From contig JASAMV010004701.1 of NCBI GenBank assembly GCA_030248065.1, positions 96,810 through 160,809 on the forward strand: 64,000 nucleotides of DNA, in the 5' to 3' direction. A program made the position numbers and the translations under genes. Source of the DNA: Rhynchonema sp. JSB1_4 (lineage: Eukaryota > Nematoda > Chromadorea > Monhysterida > Xyalidae). The notes beneath the pieces were generated by a model. That model had not been told where the DNA came from. It did no database searches and was given only the letters and a program-made list of their open reading frames with translations. Shown here in pieces: positions 1 through 9,931 of the stretch. The stretch's first letter is position 1; each line of letters begins with the position of its first letter.

Positions 1-226
1 TCGAACATCAGAAAAAATAACCGGTATTTATTTTTTCAAGAAAATGTCTTTTGGCCTGAAAGTGGCGAAAAATTTTCTTGAGGGTTTGGAACCTATGTTA
101 CAATGTCGTTTTAAAGGCCCAAAAATTGCTGAAAGCGACCATTTCTCGTGCTTGAAACACGCAGGCCGGGATTAGATTACCGTAAAACCAAAATACAGCA
201 CCCCGGGCCCGGAATAGGGATCGGTA
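1..226. other. gap with no recognisable gene
   Basis: I see no coding exon. The right end carries GGGCCC and GGTATCGG text that recurs elsewhere as transposon flank, so this is probably more repeat DNA cut by the window edge. Confidence 0.4.
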
Positions 227-933
227 TCGGGGGGCAGTGCTGTGGCTGGGGGGAGGGGGTCCCCCAATGGTACACTACCAGCGCCGGCCTGGTACACTAC
301 CCCCTACCCGCCCCGCTCCGGTATCCTACCCTCCTACCCGCCCCGCTCTGGTACCCTACCCGCCCCGATTTTTGCCCTCAAAATGCATATTTTTCGGTCA
401 ATAAATGACCAAATTTCGACTAAAACCCTTAAAAGTGCAAAAAATCGCGCGCTACGCGCGATATATGCACTTTATAGCATATAAAAATAGGCACCCAAAA
501 AACTTGTATTGTACCCTACCCGCCCCGAAAAATCTCCCCCCCCCCCAAACCGGATTCCCCCCAAGTTCCCAGGTATGGGCAATCCGCCGGCTCATGGCAC
601 TCACCACACACACACACACACACACACCACACACACACACACACAGGCTGCATGCTACATTACTGCCGTCAACGAATGCATCTATTCTATGCAGTTATCT
701 GCTAAAACATCCCTAAATTTTGCAACAGTGCAGAAAAGTGTTATGTCACGCAGCTGATGAAAACCGGATAAATTAAAAAGCGGCCATCAAGGTATGACAC
801 TCGCTCAAAGTGTACATTTTGTTTAGAAAATGGCGTGTGCTGCTGCATGCGCTGTGTGTATAAAAAGTGCCATGAGCCGATGGATTGCCTATACACTACC
901 CCCTACCCGCCCCGGATTTTTCCACCTATGTAC

Positions 934-2368
934 CAGAGATCGGAAACGGGCCGGGCCGCGATTTTGGAGTTGGTCGACCGGGCCGGGCCGGAGATTTGGG
1001 GGGACCGGCCCGGCCCGGTCCGGCCCGGTATGCCTAAATTTGAACGAAATTACCATTTTTTGAACCAAAATTTTCAAAATTTTTGCGCTCCGCGCAATAA
1101 CATTTCCTAGTTCTTGATCTTTTCAGTCATCGGTTTGAAGAAAGAAGCAGTAGCCATAGCCACCCATACCCAGGCTTTTGCTTTGCAGCAATCAACCTAC
1201 TGTACCACCAAAAAAGCCTGCCTGCAATCAACCTACCTACTGTACCGACCGGCCGAGCTGGGGGGAGTCGTCCGGGAACAAAATTTTATGTCTACATATT
1301 GATGAGAATGTACCTTAAGCGGTAATTTCGCGCGTCACGCGCGATTTTTCGCCTATATGGAGTGAAAAATACCAATTTTAAACCATTTTGAGCCAAAAAT
1401 TATACCTACTACTGTACCAATCGGGGCGGCGACTTACGTACTGCATCAGGATGGCGCGTCAATCTACCTGCCTACCTACCCTTCCCCCAGCTGTACCAGT
1501 GAAAACAAGTATTCTGCAGAAAATTTTCGAATTTTTTTCAGCTTTTTGGACTTTTTTAGTTTTCAGCCCTTGAAAATTGGCTGACCGGGCCGGGCCGCGA
1601 TTTTGGAGTTGGTCGACCGGGCCGGGCCGGGCCGGAGATTTGGGGGGACCGGGCCGGGCCAGGCCGAGCAGCCCGGCCCGGTCCGGCCCGGTATGCCTAA
1701 ATTTGAACGAAATTACCATTTTTTGAACCAAAATTTTCAAAATTTTTGCGCTTCGCGCAATAACATTTCCTAGTTCTTGATCTTTTCAGTCATCGTTTTG
1801 AAGAAAGAAGCAGTAGCTACCCATACCCAGGCCTTTGCTTTGCAGCAATCAACCTACTGTACCACCAAAAAAGCCTGCCTGCAACCAACCTACCTACTGT
1901 AGTACCGACCGGCCGAGCTGGGGGGAGTCGTCCGGGAATTTATGTCTACATATTGATGAGAATGTACTCTTAAGCGCTAATTTCGCGCGTCACGCGCGAT
2001 TTTTCGCCTATATGGAGTGAAAAATACCGATTTTAAACCATTTTGAGCAAAAATTATACCATACCTACTTACTACACTACTGTACCAACCGGGGCGGCGA
2101 CTTACGTACTGCATCAGGATGGCGCGTCAATCTACCTACCTACCCTTCCCCCAGCCCCAGCTGTACCAACCAGTGAAAACAAGTATTCTGCAGAAAATTT
2201 TCGAATTTTTTTCAGCTTTTTGGATTTTTTTAGTTTTCAGCCCTTGAAAATTGGCTGACCGGGCCGGGCCGGGCCGACCTCAAGCCAAAACGGGCCGGGC
2301 CGGGCCGACCTGCAGCCCTCCACCGGGCCGGGCCGGGCCGACTTTACCCGGCCCGTTTCCGATCTCTG
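934..2368. mobile_element. Nested GGGCCGG-rich element, 8-bp TSD
   Basis: The ends are CAGAGATCGGAAACGGGCC and its complement GGCCCGTTTCCGATCTCTG. Target duplication CTATGTAC is perfect at 926-933 and 2369-2376. The subterminal regions are runs of GGGCC. The interior contains two head-to-tail copies of a unit of about 670 bp that includes CTACTGTACC-rich text also found in the MITEs at 22533 and 25605. A related element with ends CAGAGGTCGCAATCGGGCC is at 24907-26170. No transposase is seen. Confidence 0.85.
945..2270. repeat. Direct tandem duplication, unit about 670 bp
   Basis: The block starting GATTTTGGAGTTGGTCGACC and passing through GCGCAATAACATTTCCTAG, then CAATCAACCTACTGTACC, occurs twice in the same orientation. 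Matching points lie near 1090 and 1755, and near 1190 and 1850. The copies differ by small indels. The duplication lies wholly inside the element at 934-2368, so it arose within the transposon or by unequal exchange. Confidence 0.8.
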
Positions 2369-2433
2369 CTATGTACCCTACTCGCCCCGCAAAAGTAGCC
2401 ACAGCACTGTCGGGGGGTGCCGATACCCGATAC

Positions 2434-3113
2434 CAGTGTAGTTCCTGGTCCGGAGGGGGAGATAGCGGACCCTCCGTTTTTTTCGGAGGGGGAGATAGTG
2501 TACCCCCGAGGGGGGGGAAGGGGGGGGGGAAGACCCAAATTCGGGAAAAAGTCACTTTTTGAGGTAGAAAATTTGACCTATTTTTGCCCCTTTTTGGAAA
2601 AAATTCTTCATAAAAAGGGTATTCGTTGACTGATCTCCTCAGTCACTGGGTTGCTGCTTTCAGATCATCATCAATATTTAAAACCGTATTCTCGTTCTCG
2701 TCATCCGTTGCTGAATTTGCCGTTGTTGTGTGTTGGTTGTGCTAGTTTGGCTCGTTTGGTTGGTCTCATCTCACCGGTGCGTTTCCATTGTCGTTTATTC
2801 ATTCATGTTCACATTCTTTGTTATTAACACTGTTTTATTTTAAGGGTTTTTCCGGATCTTGTGAAGGTCTTCGCGTAAGCTTGCAGATAAAATTTGAATT
2901 TGTATTTTGGCGACTTTTGAGAACATTGACCTGAAAATCACACATTTTAGGCCTAAAAATGCCCATTTTAGGCCTAAAAATGGCCATTTTAGGCAAAAAT
3001 TGGGGGAGATAGTGTACCCGGAGGGGGAGATAGGGGGATAGTGTACCACCCGAGGGGGAGATAGCGTACCCGAGGGGGGGGACCCCCCCCTCCCCCCCCC
3101 AGGAACTACACTG
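2434..3113. mobile_element. hAT-like MITE (CAGTGTAGTTCCTGG family), 8-bp TSD
   Basis: The ends are CAGTGTAGTTCCTGG and CCAGGAACTACACTG. The flanking octamer CCCGATAC is identical at 2426-2433 and 3114-3121. The subterminal text reads GGAGGGGGAGATAG. The interior at about 2625-2900 holds a foreign block, with text near TTTCCGGATCTTGTGAAGG, that is also found at about 26165-26300. The same TIR family is at 9525, 23723 and 25135, each with a different 8-bp duplication. These are independent insertions. Confidence 0.85.
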
Positions 3114-3223
3114 CCCGATACCAGCAGTGTGGTTCCTGTGGTCCGGAGGGGGAACAGGCGATACCCCCTTTTTTCGGAGGGGGAACAGACGACACACCTG
3201 GGGGGGAAGGGGGGGTGGGAGAC

Positions 3224-3424
3224 GCATGTTGGGAAAAGCTAGTCCCGTTGCCTTGACAGAGAGAAAACGCGAATTTTCGATTTCGCGATAGAAGGCACGG
3301 GTTGGCTCAAGGTTTGGCCTAAGCCTAAGCCTAAGCCTAATAGTAAGCCTAAGCCTAAGCCCAAGCCTAAGCCTGAGAAAAAGGGAAGTCAATTTTGAAA
3401 CGGGACTAGCTTTTCCCAAAATGC
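3224..3424. mobile_element. 200-bp MITE with 9-bp TSD carrying TTAGGC-type telomeric repeats
   Basis: The left end GCATGTTGGGAAAAGCTAG pairs with the right end CTAGCTTTTCCCAAAATGC. The 9 bases GTGGGAGAC flank both sides (3215-3223 and 3425-3433). A 9-bp duplication suggests a Mutator-like element, which is inferred. The centre (3317-3376) is a run of GCCTAA units, about eight perfect plus variants. This is the complement of TTAGGC, the usual nematode telomere repeat. Confidence 0.75.
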
Positions 3425-4320
3425 GTGGGAGACGAGCGACTAGTTATACGGAAATCCACCCGAATTCAAATTGCCGCCAAAACCAATGCCAGAGAATAAA
3501 GGGAGTTTCACCTGGAATATCACAGCTCAGGTCACCGTGGGCATGTTGCTCAACTTGCACGAGTTTGACCTTGTGGTCAAGAAAACTAACCTGTGAGGCA
3601 TTTTGCGATCCCACGACAGCTGCCTTGAGAGTGAAAAAAATGCAAACTTTCACTTTTGTGATTGATTCTCTTGTTGTCACTTCCCTGAGGTCGCTGGGCA
3701 GGTCGAGTTTTGATGGTTGAAAATAAAACGGATTAAACGGAATCCCCGTAATGAGTTTCCCCCAGGGCCGTTTCCCAGGAAGACTCATTATGCATGTTGT
3801 ATGTGCCCGGCGTGTATTCAGCCTGAGCCTAAGCCTAAGTTTAAGCCTGAGCCAAGACTGAAGCCAACATATTGCCTAAATGTGAGCGTAAGCCTAAGCC
3901 GTTTAATCCGTTTTATTTTCAAAGAAATAATGAGTATGCCCCCCAGCACGCAAAAATCCGTTTAATCCGGTTAATCCGTTTTATTTACAATGAGCCTTCC
4001 CGGCACGTCTGATCCATCTGATCCCAACTTGGGGGCAGGTCCGCAAGCTGGAATAGGCGGTACCCCACTTTTTTCGGATGGGGAATAGACTTGCCAACCT
4101 GCGAGAGCAACCAAATTTGGGGGAAGTCGTTTTTGAGGTCGGAAATTTTACCCATTTTTTGCTTTTCCCCCTTGTGGGAATAAATTCTCAACAAAAACAG
4201 TATTTTGGCGATTGGCGGCGTCGTTTTTGCTGCGGATGTTTTGTAGCCTCACTGCGGGGTCCAAAAATAAAAAATCATCTGAAAGATTGCTAACATTGTG
4301 CCATTTAAAGTTATTGTGCC
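3425..4320. other. Repeat-derived gap with degenerate GCCTAA runs
   Basis: No gene is recognised. Degenerate GCCTAAGCCTAAG text lies at about 3820-3900. It is bracketed by AAATAAAACGGATTAAACGG (3722-3741) and its complement (3899-3920), so it is probably another small inverted-repeat element. The stretch 4015-4260 resembles a decayed copy of the CAGTGTAGTTCCTGG MITE interior. Confidence 0.5.
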
Positions 4321-5541
4321 ATCGAGCTCAAAAAATGAAACAAGAAAATGTTCCAGAGACGAATCCCACAGCGACCCTATGAATCGGCCAAGCGCATGGT
4401 TCTAAAGAGGTACAATTTTATAACACAGGGAATTTTCGTTTGGGCCACACTGTGAGATAGACATGAAGCACTGATTTCGACCAGCGTAAAAGTTCGGAAC
4501 TACTAAAGCTCGCGGCCACCCCCTGAAACTACCGTAATCCTTAACCTACCGTAACCAAACTTCAGTCACGTGACCTACAGACCCACACACACACCCCCTT
4601 GTGCAATTTCAGTCGAATCGGTCAACCGAATCGGCCACGGCCGATCGCCATCGGAGGTAACGGGGCAAATTTTCAAAGTTGCTCGAAATTAAACATTAGC
4701 ACCTCTATCATGTTCAGAATTTCACGCTGAATCCAAAAATGTTAGTCTCATTGAAATCAGACCACGCACGAAAACTTTACAGCGTGTGTTACATGTGAAC
4801 AGCAAGCGGCTTGATATTCTGCCAACACGCCAACCAATCAGCGACCAGCACAGGCAGTGGTGACCTTGGGTGTGGTGTGCGCACTGCCTGTTGTGACTGT
4901 ATGTGCACTGTGTGTTGCATGTTGTTATACCATGCTGCTGAGTTACCAACCCCACCTTTGGTCTGCGGACCACTTACCCAAACCCAACGGCCCTCTTCAG
5001 GGCCACCCAGTCCAACCATGAGTTGTTGCTATGGGCAACAAATGCATGATACGCATGATACACACATGATGTCACACTTACTAACATATCTTTTTTGTTC
5101 GTCATCGGATTTTAATGAGACTAACATTTTTGGATTCAGCGTGAAATTCTGAACATGATAGAGGTGCTAATGTTTAATTTCGAGCAACTTTGAAAATTTG
5201 CCCCGATACCTCCGATGGCGATCGGCCGTGGCCGATTCGGTTGACCGATTCGACTGAAATTGCACAAGGGGGTGTGTGTGGGTCTGTAGGTCACGTGACT
5301 GAAGTTTGGTTACGGTAGGTCGAGGATTACGGTAGTTTCAGGGGGGTGGCCGCGAGCTTTAGTAGTTCCAAAAGTTCTTCCCCTACGTCTAGCGAACATC
5401 TTTCACGCTGGTCGAAATTAGTGGTTCAAGTCTATCTCACAGTGTGGCCCAAACAGAAATTTCCAGTGTTATAAAATTGTACCTGTTTAGAACCATGTGC
5501 TTCGCCCTAAACATTTTCTTGTTTCATTTTTCGAGCTCGAT
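4321..5541. mobile_element. Foldback element with two arms of about 440 bp
   Basis: The left arm (about 4321-4765) and right arm (about 5100-5541) are nearly exact inverted copies. For example, ATCGAGCTC, CACGTGACC and GGCCACGGCCGATCGCCATC on the left are matched in reverse on the right. The loop of about 335 bp has no convincing gene. The trinucleotide GCC abuts both ends (4318-4320 and 5542-5544) and may be a 3-bp target duplication. Transcribed RNA would form a very long hairpin. Confidence 0.8.
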
Positions 5542-5931
5542 GCCTGGTTTTCAGGGAGCCGAGCGACTACAGCAAATTGAATTTTGTTCCTTGCAGTCGA
5601 CATTCGGAGGTGAATTTCTGAATGAAATCTTCGAAGTTCGGCTGCATTGTCTTTTCAAAACGTGTTACTTCAGATGTCTTCTTGTCATTTCTGCAATATT
5701 ATGGGCGTGTGTCACTCCAAAAATGTATAATGTCGCGCCCCCTTTAATCGCGAAAAGTGTTATACCCAATACCTTGGAAATACATGCTGATACCCGATAC
5801 CTTTTGGGTGCCGATACCCGATACCTTGAGTCCGATCCCTACCCCGGAATAGAGCCCCCAGGACCGCACGTACGCCGGAAGGGGAACAGGCAGAGTAGTT
5901 CTGGGGGTCCCCAAAAATTATTTTGCATGTG
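5542..5931. other. gap, repeat text only
   Basis: I see no exon. At 5788-5832 there are GATACCCGATACC repeats like those flanking the MITE at 2434. The stretch ends in TGTGTGAAGCAT, the target site of the next element. Confidence 0.4.
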
Positions 5932-6112
5932 TGAAGCATGGCGCTCGTTTAGAACGTTCTGCCGTAGCAAATTTTCCAAAATTTGACGGCAGAATATTCT
6001 GCCCTTAACTAGTATAGAATATTCTGCCGAAAAAAAAGAAAAGAAAATTATCCATATCTTAAAACAGGGGGTTTGGTTCCGTGACACTTCAATGCAATGC
6101 AATCCGTGTGTT

Positions 6113-6490
6113 GATACGTTTAGAACATTCTGCCGTCGGCAGACTATTCTATACTAGATGGTCACTTTCGTTTAGAATATTCTGCCGAAGTTTTGATACG
6201 TTTAGAACATTCTGCCGTTGGCAGACTGTTCTATACTAGAACCGCACTTTCGTTTAGAATATTCTGCCAAACTTTTGATACGTTTAGAACATTCTGCCGT
6301 CGGCAGACTGTTCTATACTAGATGGTTACTTACGTTTAGAATATTCTGCCAAACTTTTGATACGTTTAGAACATTCTGCCGTCGGCAGACTGTTCTATAC
6401 CAGATGGTCACTTTCGTTTAGAATATTCTGCCGACGGCATACTGTTCTATACTAGATCAGCACTTTCGTTTAGAATATTCTGCCGAACTT
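6113..6490 (+). repeat. 82-bp tandem repeat, left arm
   Basis: The word GATACGTTTAGAACATTCTG starts at 6113, 6195, 6277 and 6359, an exact period of 82, followed by a shortened unit. Each unit holds three small palindromes: AGAATATTCT, TGCCGTCGGCA and CTATACTAG-type text. The array is the subterminal part of the transposon at 5940-9262. Confidence 0.9.
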
Positions 6491-7379
6491 AAGGTGTTTA
6501 ACATCAACCTTTTTATTTTTTTCAGATTTGCACCAGCCATCGTTCAACCTGCAGAAAGACGCTTGGTGGTCACTGGCGTGGTGATTATTGAAAAAGTTTA
6601 TTAGGCATATGTCATGCAAAAGCCATTGAATAACTTTGTGCGGTGCTCGTTCGACTTTGAAAGATCATGATTTCGGTGCACGTCGTGCAGCATTGTGAGA
6701 TGAAAATAAAAATTAAAGAATGATGTGTTTGTGTCAGCATAAAAGATTTGTATTTGCATGACAATAACATGACAGGGGTAACAGTATGATCTGTCGCTGT
6801 GGGGCCAATATGTTTGCAGTTGGCGTTTGTAACATTCTGGTTTGGCATCCTGGTGAACATTACAAACACAAATATTTTGGCAGTTTCTGACGAAATCAAG
6901 CTTTTCTGATGGGATAATGATCAAAGCAACTAATTACACACATCATGCCTTGCCTTTGTGCTTGTGCAATGACAACAGCGAAGCCGACAACAGTGAACGT
7001 TCATCGGTCGCATTCTCGAAACGAAACATAACTCCATGACAGTTTGTTGTGGGAAAGATCCAGCTTACGCAGCAAGGGCGTTGAGAGCCACAAGCTGGGT
7101 ACATGTTACTGGCAGGAGTAACGCGGCACTGGACGGTGGTGAACACAATCGCATGCACAACCGCGGTGCACCAGTGTGGATCTCATGTCACTCACTCACT
7201 CTCTCTGTTAGCGTAACAGGCTCTGTTTTTGGACACCATAATTAGCGTGTGATTTGACATGCTGGGTTGTTTTGGTCTAGGTCGGGGGATAGATCAGCCA
7301 TTGGTCAGTATTTATTTTTGTGGCTCACTCACTTTTGACCACTGCTTTTTGCTTCAGTAGTTCTGTAGATCGCAATACC
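6491..7379. other. gap inside the transposon, upstream of the saposin-like gene
   Basis: A putative acceptor TTTTTTTCAG lies at about 6525, but I cannot join it to an ORF. No transposase motif is seen on either strand. The stretch may hold the promoter and 5' UTR of the downstream gene. Confidence 0.35.
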
Positions 7380-8605
7380 ATGAAATTCAACTAAAGCGAT
7401 TTCCTTGCGTTGGCGGCCACCATCATCATCTTGGCTTTGTCGGACCCCGGTGATGCGGCCAGACGTTGGAACGATGGGTTCAAACACAATGGACCTGTCT
7501 ACTCAGAATCCTCAACGTTGGCCTGGCAGTGTTGCCAGTTGTGCGCGGATGAAAGTATTGCCTTTGCTTTCTGAGGTTGCTGTGGCTGGACAAAAAATCA
7601 TACGCTGAATTCATCACATTGCATCTCATTTGTTGTCACGCCCATCGCCATGTATATGTATATGTATATGTACAAGGACGCAGGGTTTTATGGTTATTCT
7701 CGTTTTAACGCTAACATACTTGTGGTAACTCTGCAGGACTTCTCGTTCGTCGCAACCAGAACTGCTATGGACCCGTTGGCCACTGGTTACTGCTCGGAAC
7801 TCCACAGACAAGTGCCCCAGTATGTGGATGACCTCATTCACGAGGCCGCCAGATCGTTGGTTGGTCGCACGTGGGAAGGCCAAATCACGGGTACGCCTAT
7901 TGCCTATGTGTGCAGGACATCATAAATATATATGACAAACTATATGAATATGACGAAAAACTTTGCGTCCAAGGGCAGGCACTTCGATAGCTCAGTTGGT
8001 TCGAATGTGTTCGAATGCATTTTTTACTTATGACTGCCATTTTCAGGCCCACAAGCCGCGGCGCCCGTCCACAACCACAATTACCATGGAGACAACCATG
8101 GCACAATCCATGGCGACGTGCACGTGAACTGCAACCGCACGGCCAACGACACCATCAATGAGCAGCTGCAACAGGTCTTGATCGGTGTTGGGGTGCCTGC
8201 GAACGAGAAATCACAGCACATGTTCCTCCAGTGCAAGCTGTGCACAACTGTGGTCAGTTCCGTCATTTTATGTTGCACTCTGTTCTTACCCCTTGGGAGA
8301 TACCCATACGTTTCCACACAACGTGTGGCTGTAGTATTCGGATGAACCTTTCATGACTAACCTTTCAGGTGTCCATGCTGTCCGACGTAGGCCGAGTCAC
8401 AGCCGACAACGTTGAGAAAGTGGTCGAGATCTTCTGCTACCGTTGGTCTTTGCTGATGGCGCCGGTCTGCACGTCGTTGTTCTCGTCCGCATTGGACAAG
8501 ATCGTGGACATGATGCAGAACAAATTATCCGTGTCCATGATCTGCACGGAATTGAATTTGTGCAACCCGCAATCCACCGAGTCAGTGAATTTTGCTCTAC
8601 TTTGA
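7380..8605 (+). CDS. Saposin B-type (SAPLIP) secreted protein; 5' end unresolved and possibly broken
   Basis: Three exons are clear: 7737-7890, 8047-8252 and 8369-8605 (stop TGA). They join in frame through GT-AG introns to give 198 residues. The end is a full saposin B fold signature. From CKLC, spacings are C-x2-C-x25-C-x10-C-x24-C-x5-C, exactly the six-cysteine pattern of saposins, which bind or disturb lipids in lysosomes or outside cells. Before it is a His/Asn-rich stretch (HNHNYHGDNHG). The first exon is uncertain. An ATG at 7380 reads MKFN, then an in-frame TAA (7392-7394). The same frame then continues as a good secretion signal (LALAATIIILALS) and a Cys-containing segment to a stop near 7584. 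Either the stop is a mutation, the start lies in another exon ending at the AG of CTAAAG, or a different frame is used. The whole gene lies inside the transposon 5940-9262. Confidence 0.75.
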
Positions 8606-8769
8606 ATAGTTCACCTTAGATAGATGACCGGCTCATTAGGCTTTGGCTTACGTCACTGCTTGCAGGTTAACCGAACATATCCGTAAAGTATCTAGTGTCA
8701 CGTGACCATCTTTTGCAGTAAAGTTGGAATGGTCGAATGGAGATGCTTTGGTTAGCGCAAATAAGTTTA

Positions 8770-9080
8770 CAATATGTTCGGCAGAATATTCTAAACGTAA
8801 GTAACCATCTGGTATAGAACAGTCTGCCGACGGCAGAATGTTCTAAACGTATCAAAAGTTCGGCAGAATATTCTAAACGAAAGTGACCATCTGGTATAGA
8901 ACAGTCTGCCGACGGCAGAATGTTCTAAACGTATCAAAAGTTCGGCAGAATATTCTAAACGTAAGTAACCATCTAGTATAGAACAGTCTGCCGACGGCAG
9001 AATGTTCTAAACGTATCAAAAGTTCGGCAGAATATTCTAAACGAAAGTGACCATCTGGTATAGAACAGTCTGCCGACGAA
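8770..9080 (-). repeat. 82-bp tandem repeat, right arm (inverted)
   Basis: This is the same unit as at 6113-6490 in opposite orientation. CGTATCAAAAGTTCGGCAG recurs at about 8848, 8930 and 9012, again with period 82. Confidence 0.9.
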
Positions 9081-9262
9081 AATACAGAGACTATGATATC
9101 GGTAATGTTGCATCCAAGTGGCACCTCACCGTAGGCGGCACCACATATATAAACATGCATTATTTTTGGCAGAATATTCTATACTAGATAGGGCAGAATA
9201 TAGTATATTCTGCCGTCAAATTTTGGAAAATTTGCTGCGGCAGAACGTTCTAAACGAGCGCC

Positions 9263-9524
9263 TGAAGCATGTGTGGCGGAATAAACCGACTCGTCACGAG
9301 ATTTCATGTGTTTCACCAGACCAGACCAGACCACCAGCGTAATAATCAGTCTGGTCTTCCCCCATAGTTTTTTTTGGACACTTTTTAGGTGCAATTTGAA
9401 CCTAAAATTTCAGAATTGCACCTGGAAATTGGAGGTTACCGTATTGTCGGACGCAGTGCTGGCTGTGGCTACTTTTGCGGGGCGGGTAGGGTACATAGGT
9501 TGAAAAATCCGGGGCGGGTAGCAG
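9263..9524. other. short gap, transposon flank
   Basis: It starts with the TGAAGCAT duplication. TGGCTGTGGCTACTTTTGCGGGGCGGGTAGGGTACATAGG (9459-9500, in parts) is the reverse of the text flanking 2368. It is therefore a fragment of the CTACCCGCCCC family. Confidence 0.4.
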
Positions 9525-9926
9525 CAGTGTAGTTCCTGGGGGGGGAGGGGGGGGGGCCCCCCCCCCCCCCCCTAAGGTACACTAACCGCCGCGACCAAGG
9601 TACACTAGTACACTAACCGCCGCGTCAGGTACACTAACCGCCTCAATTTTTGCCTAAGATCGGCTTTTTTAGGCCTAAAATGGGCATTTTTAGGCTTAAA
9701 ATGGGTGATTTTTAGGTCAATGATGTCGAAAGTCGCCAAAATACCCTTTTTATGGAGAATTTTTTCCAAAAAGGGGCAAAAATCGGTCAAATTTTCTACC
9801 TCAAAAAGTGACTTTTTCCTGAATTTGGGTCTTCCCCCCCCCTTCCCCCCAGGGAGGTACACTAACCGCCGCACGGAAAAAAGGGGTAGGTACACTAACC
9901 GCCGCGCCGGACCAGGAACTACACTG
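9525..9926. mobile_element. hAT-like MITE (CAGTGTAGTTCCTGG family), 8-bp TSD
   Basis: The ends CAGTGTAGTTCCTGG and CCAGGAACTACACTG are exact complements. The duplication GGTAGCAG is perfect (9517-9524 and 9927-9934). The subterminal repeats read GGTACACTAACCGCC, and the middle contains GGCATTTTTAGGC-type palindromes. The right duplication leads straight into another element starting CAGTGTAGTACTTGG, so this MITE inserted three bases inside the end of that one. Confidence 0.9.
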
Positions 9927-9931
9927 GGTAG

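Larger units (their letters stand above)
235..2409. mobile_element. Outer hAT-like MITE, 8-bp TSD, interrupted by a nested element
   Basis: The left end reads CAGTGCTGTGGCT and the right end is its complement AGCCACAGCACTG. The 8 bases outside each end are identical: TCGGGGGG at 227-234 and 2410-2417. An 8-base duplication with CAG-starting ends is typical of hAT-superfamily elements; the superfamily is inferred, since no transposase is present. The interior has CTACCCGCCCC-rich text and a (CA)n run near 606-646. It is interrupted by a second complete element at 934-2368. No ORF inside looks like a protein gene. Confidence 0.8.
5940..9262. mobile_element. 3.3-kb transposon with long inverted arms that carries a saposin-like gene
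   Basis: The left end begins GGCGCTCGTTTAGAACG and the right end is its complement CGTTCTAAACGAGCGCC. The octamer TGAAGCAT flanks both sides exactly (5932-5939 and 9263-9270). The outer 90 or so bases of each arm are near-identical inverted copies. Further in, each arm carries a tandem array of 82-bp units, in opposite orientation on the two sides. Between the arms lies a multi-exon saposin-like gene (see 7380-8605) and no recognisable transposase. The 8-bp duplication fits hAT-like or similar cut-and-paste elements. The element would therefore be a non-autonomous, gene-carrying one. The structure is seen directly; mobility and superfamily are inferred. Confidence 0.85.

Noticed and set aside
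934..2368. Long frames rich in Pro, Gly, Arg and Ala on both strands
   Set aside because: They arise from GGGCC repeats that read open in most frames. There is no conserved protein and no splice structure.
6113..6490. CRISPR-like regular spacing
   Set aside because: The 82-bp units are repeated whole, without unique spacers, and mirror the opposite arm of a transposon in an animal genome.
7980..8020. tRNA-like text (TAGCTCAGTTGG followed by GTTCGAATG)
   Set aside because: The A-box-like and B-box-like words are nearly adjacent, with no room for the anticodon arm and no cloverleaf. It lies in an intron of the saposin-like gene.
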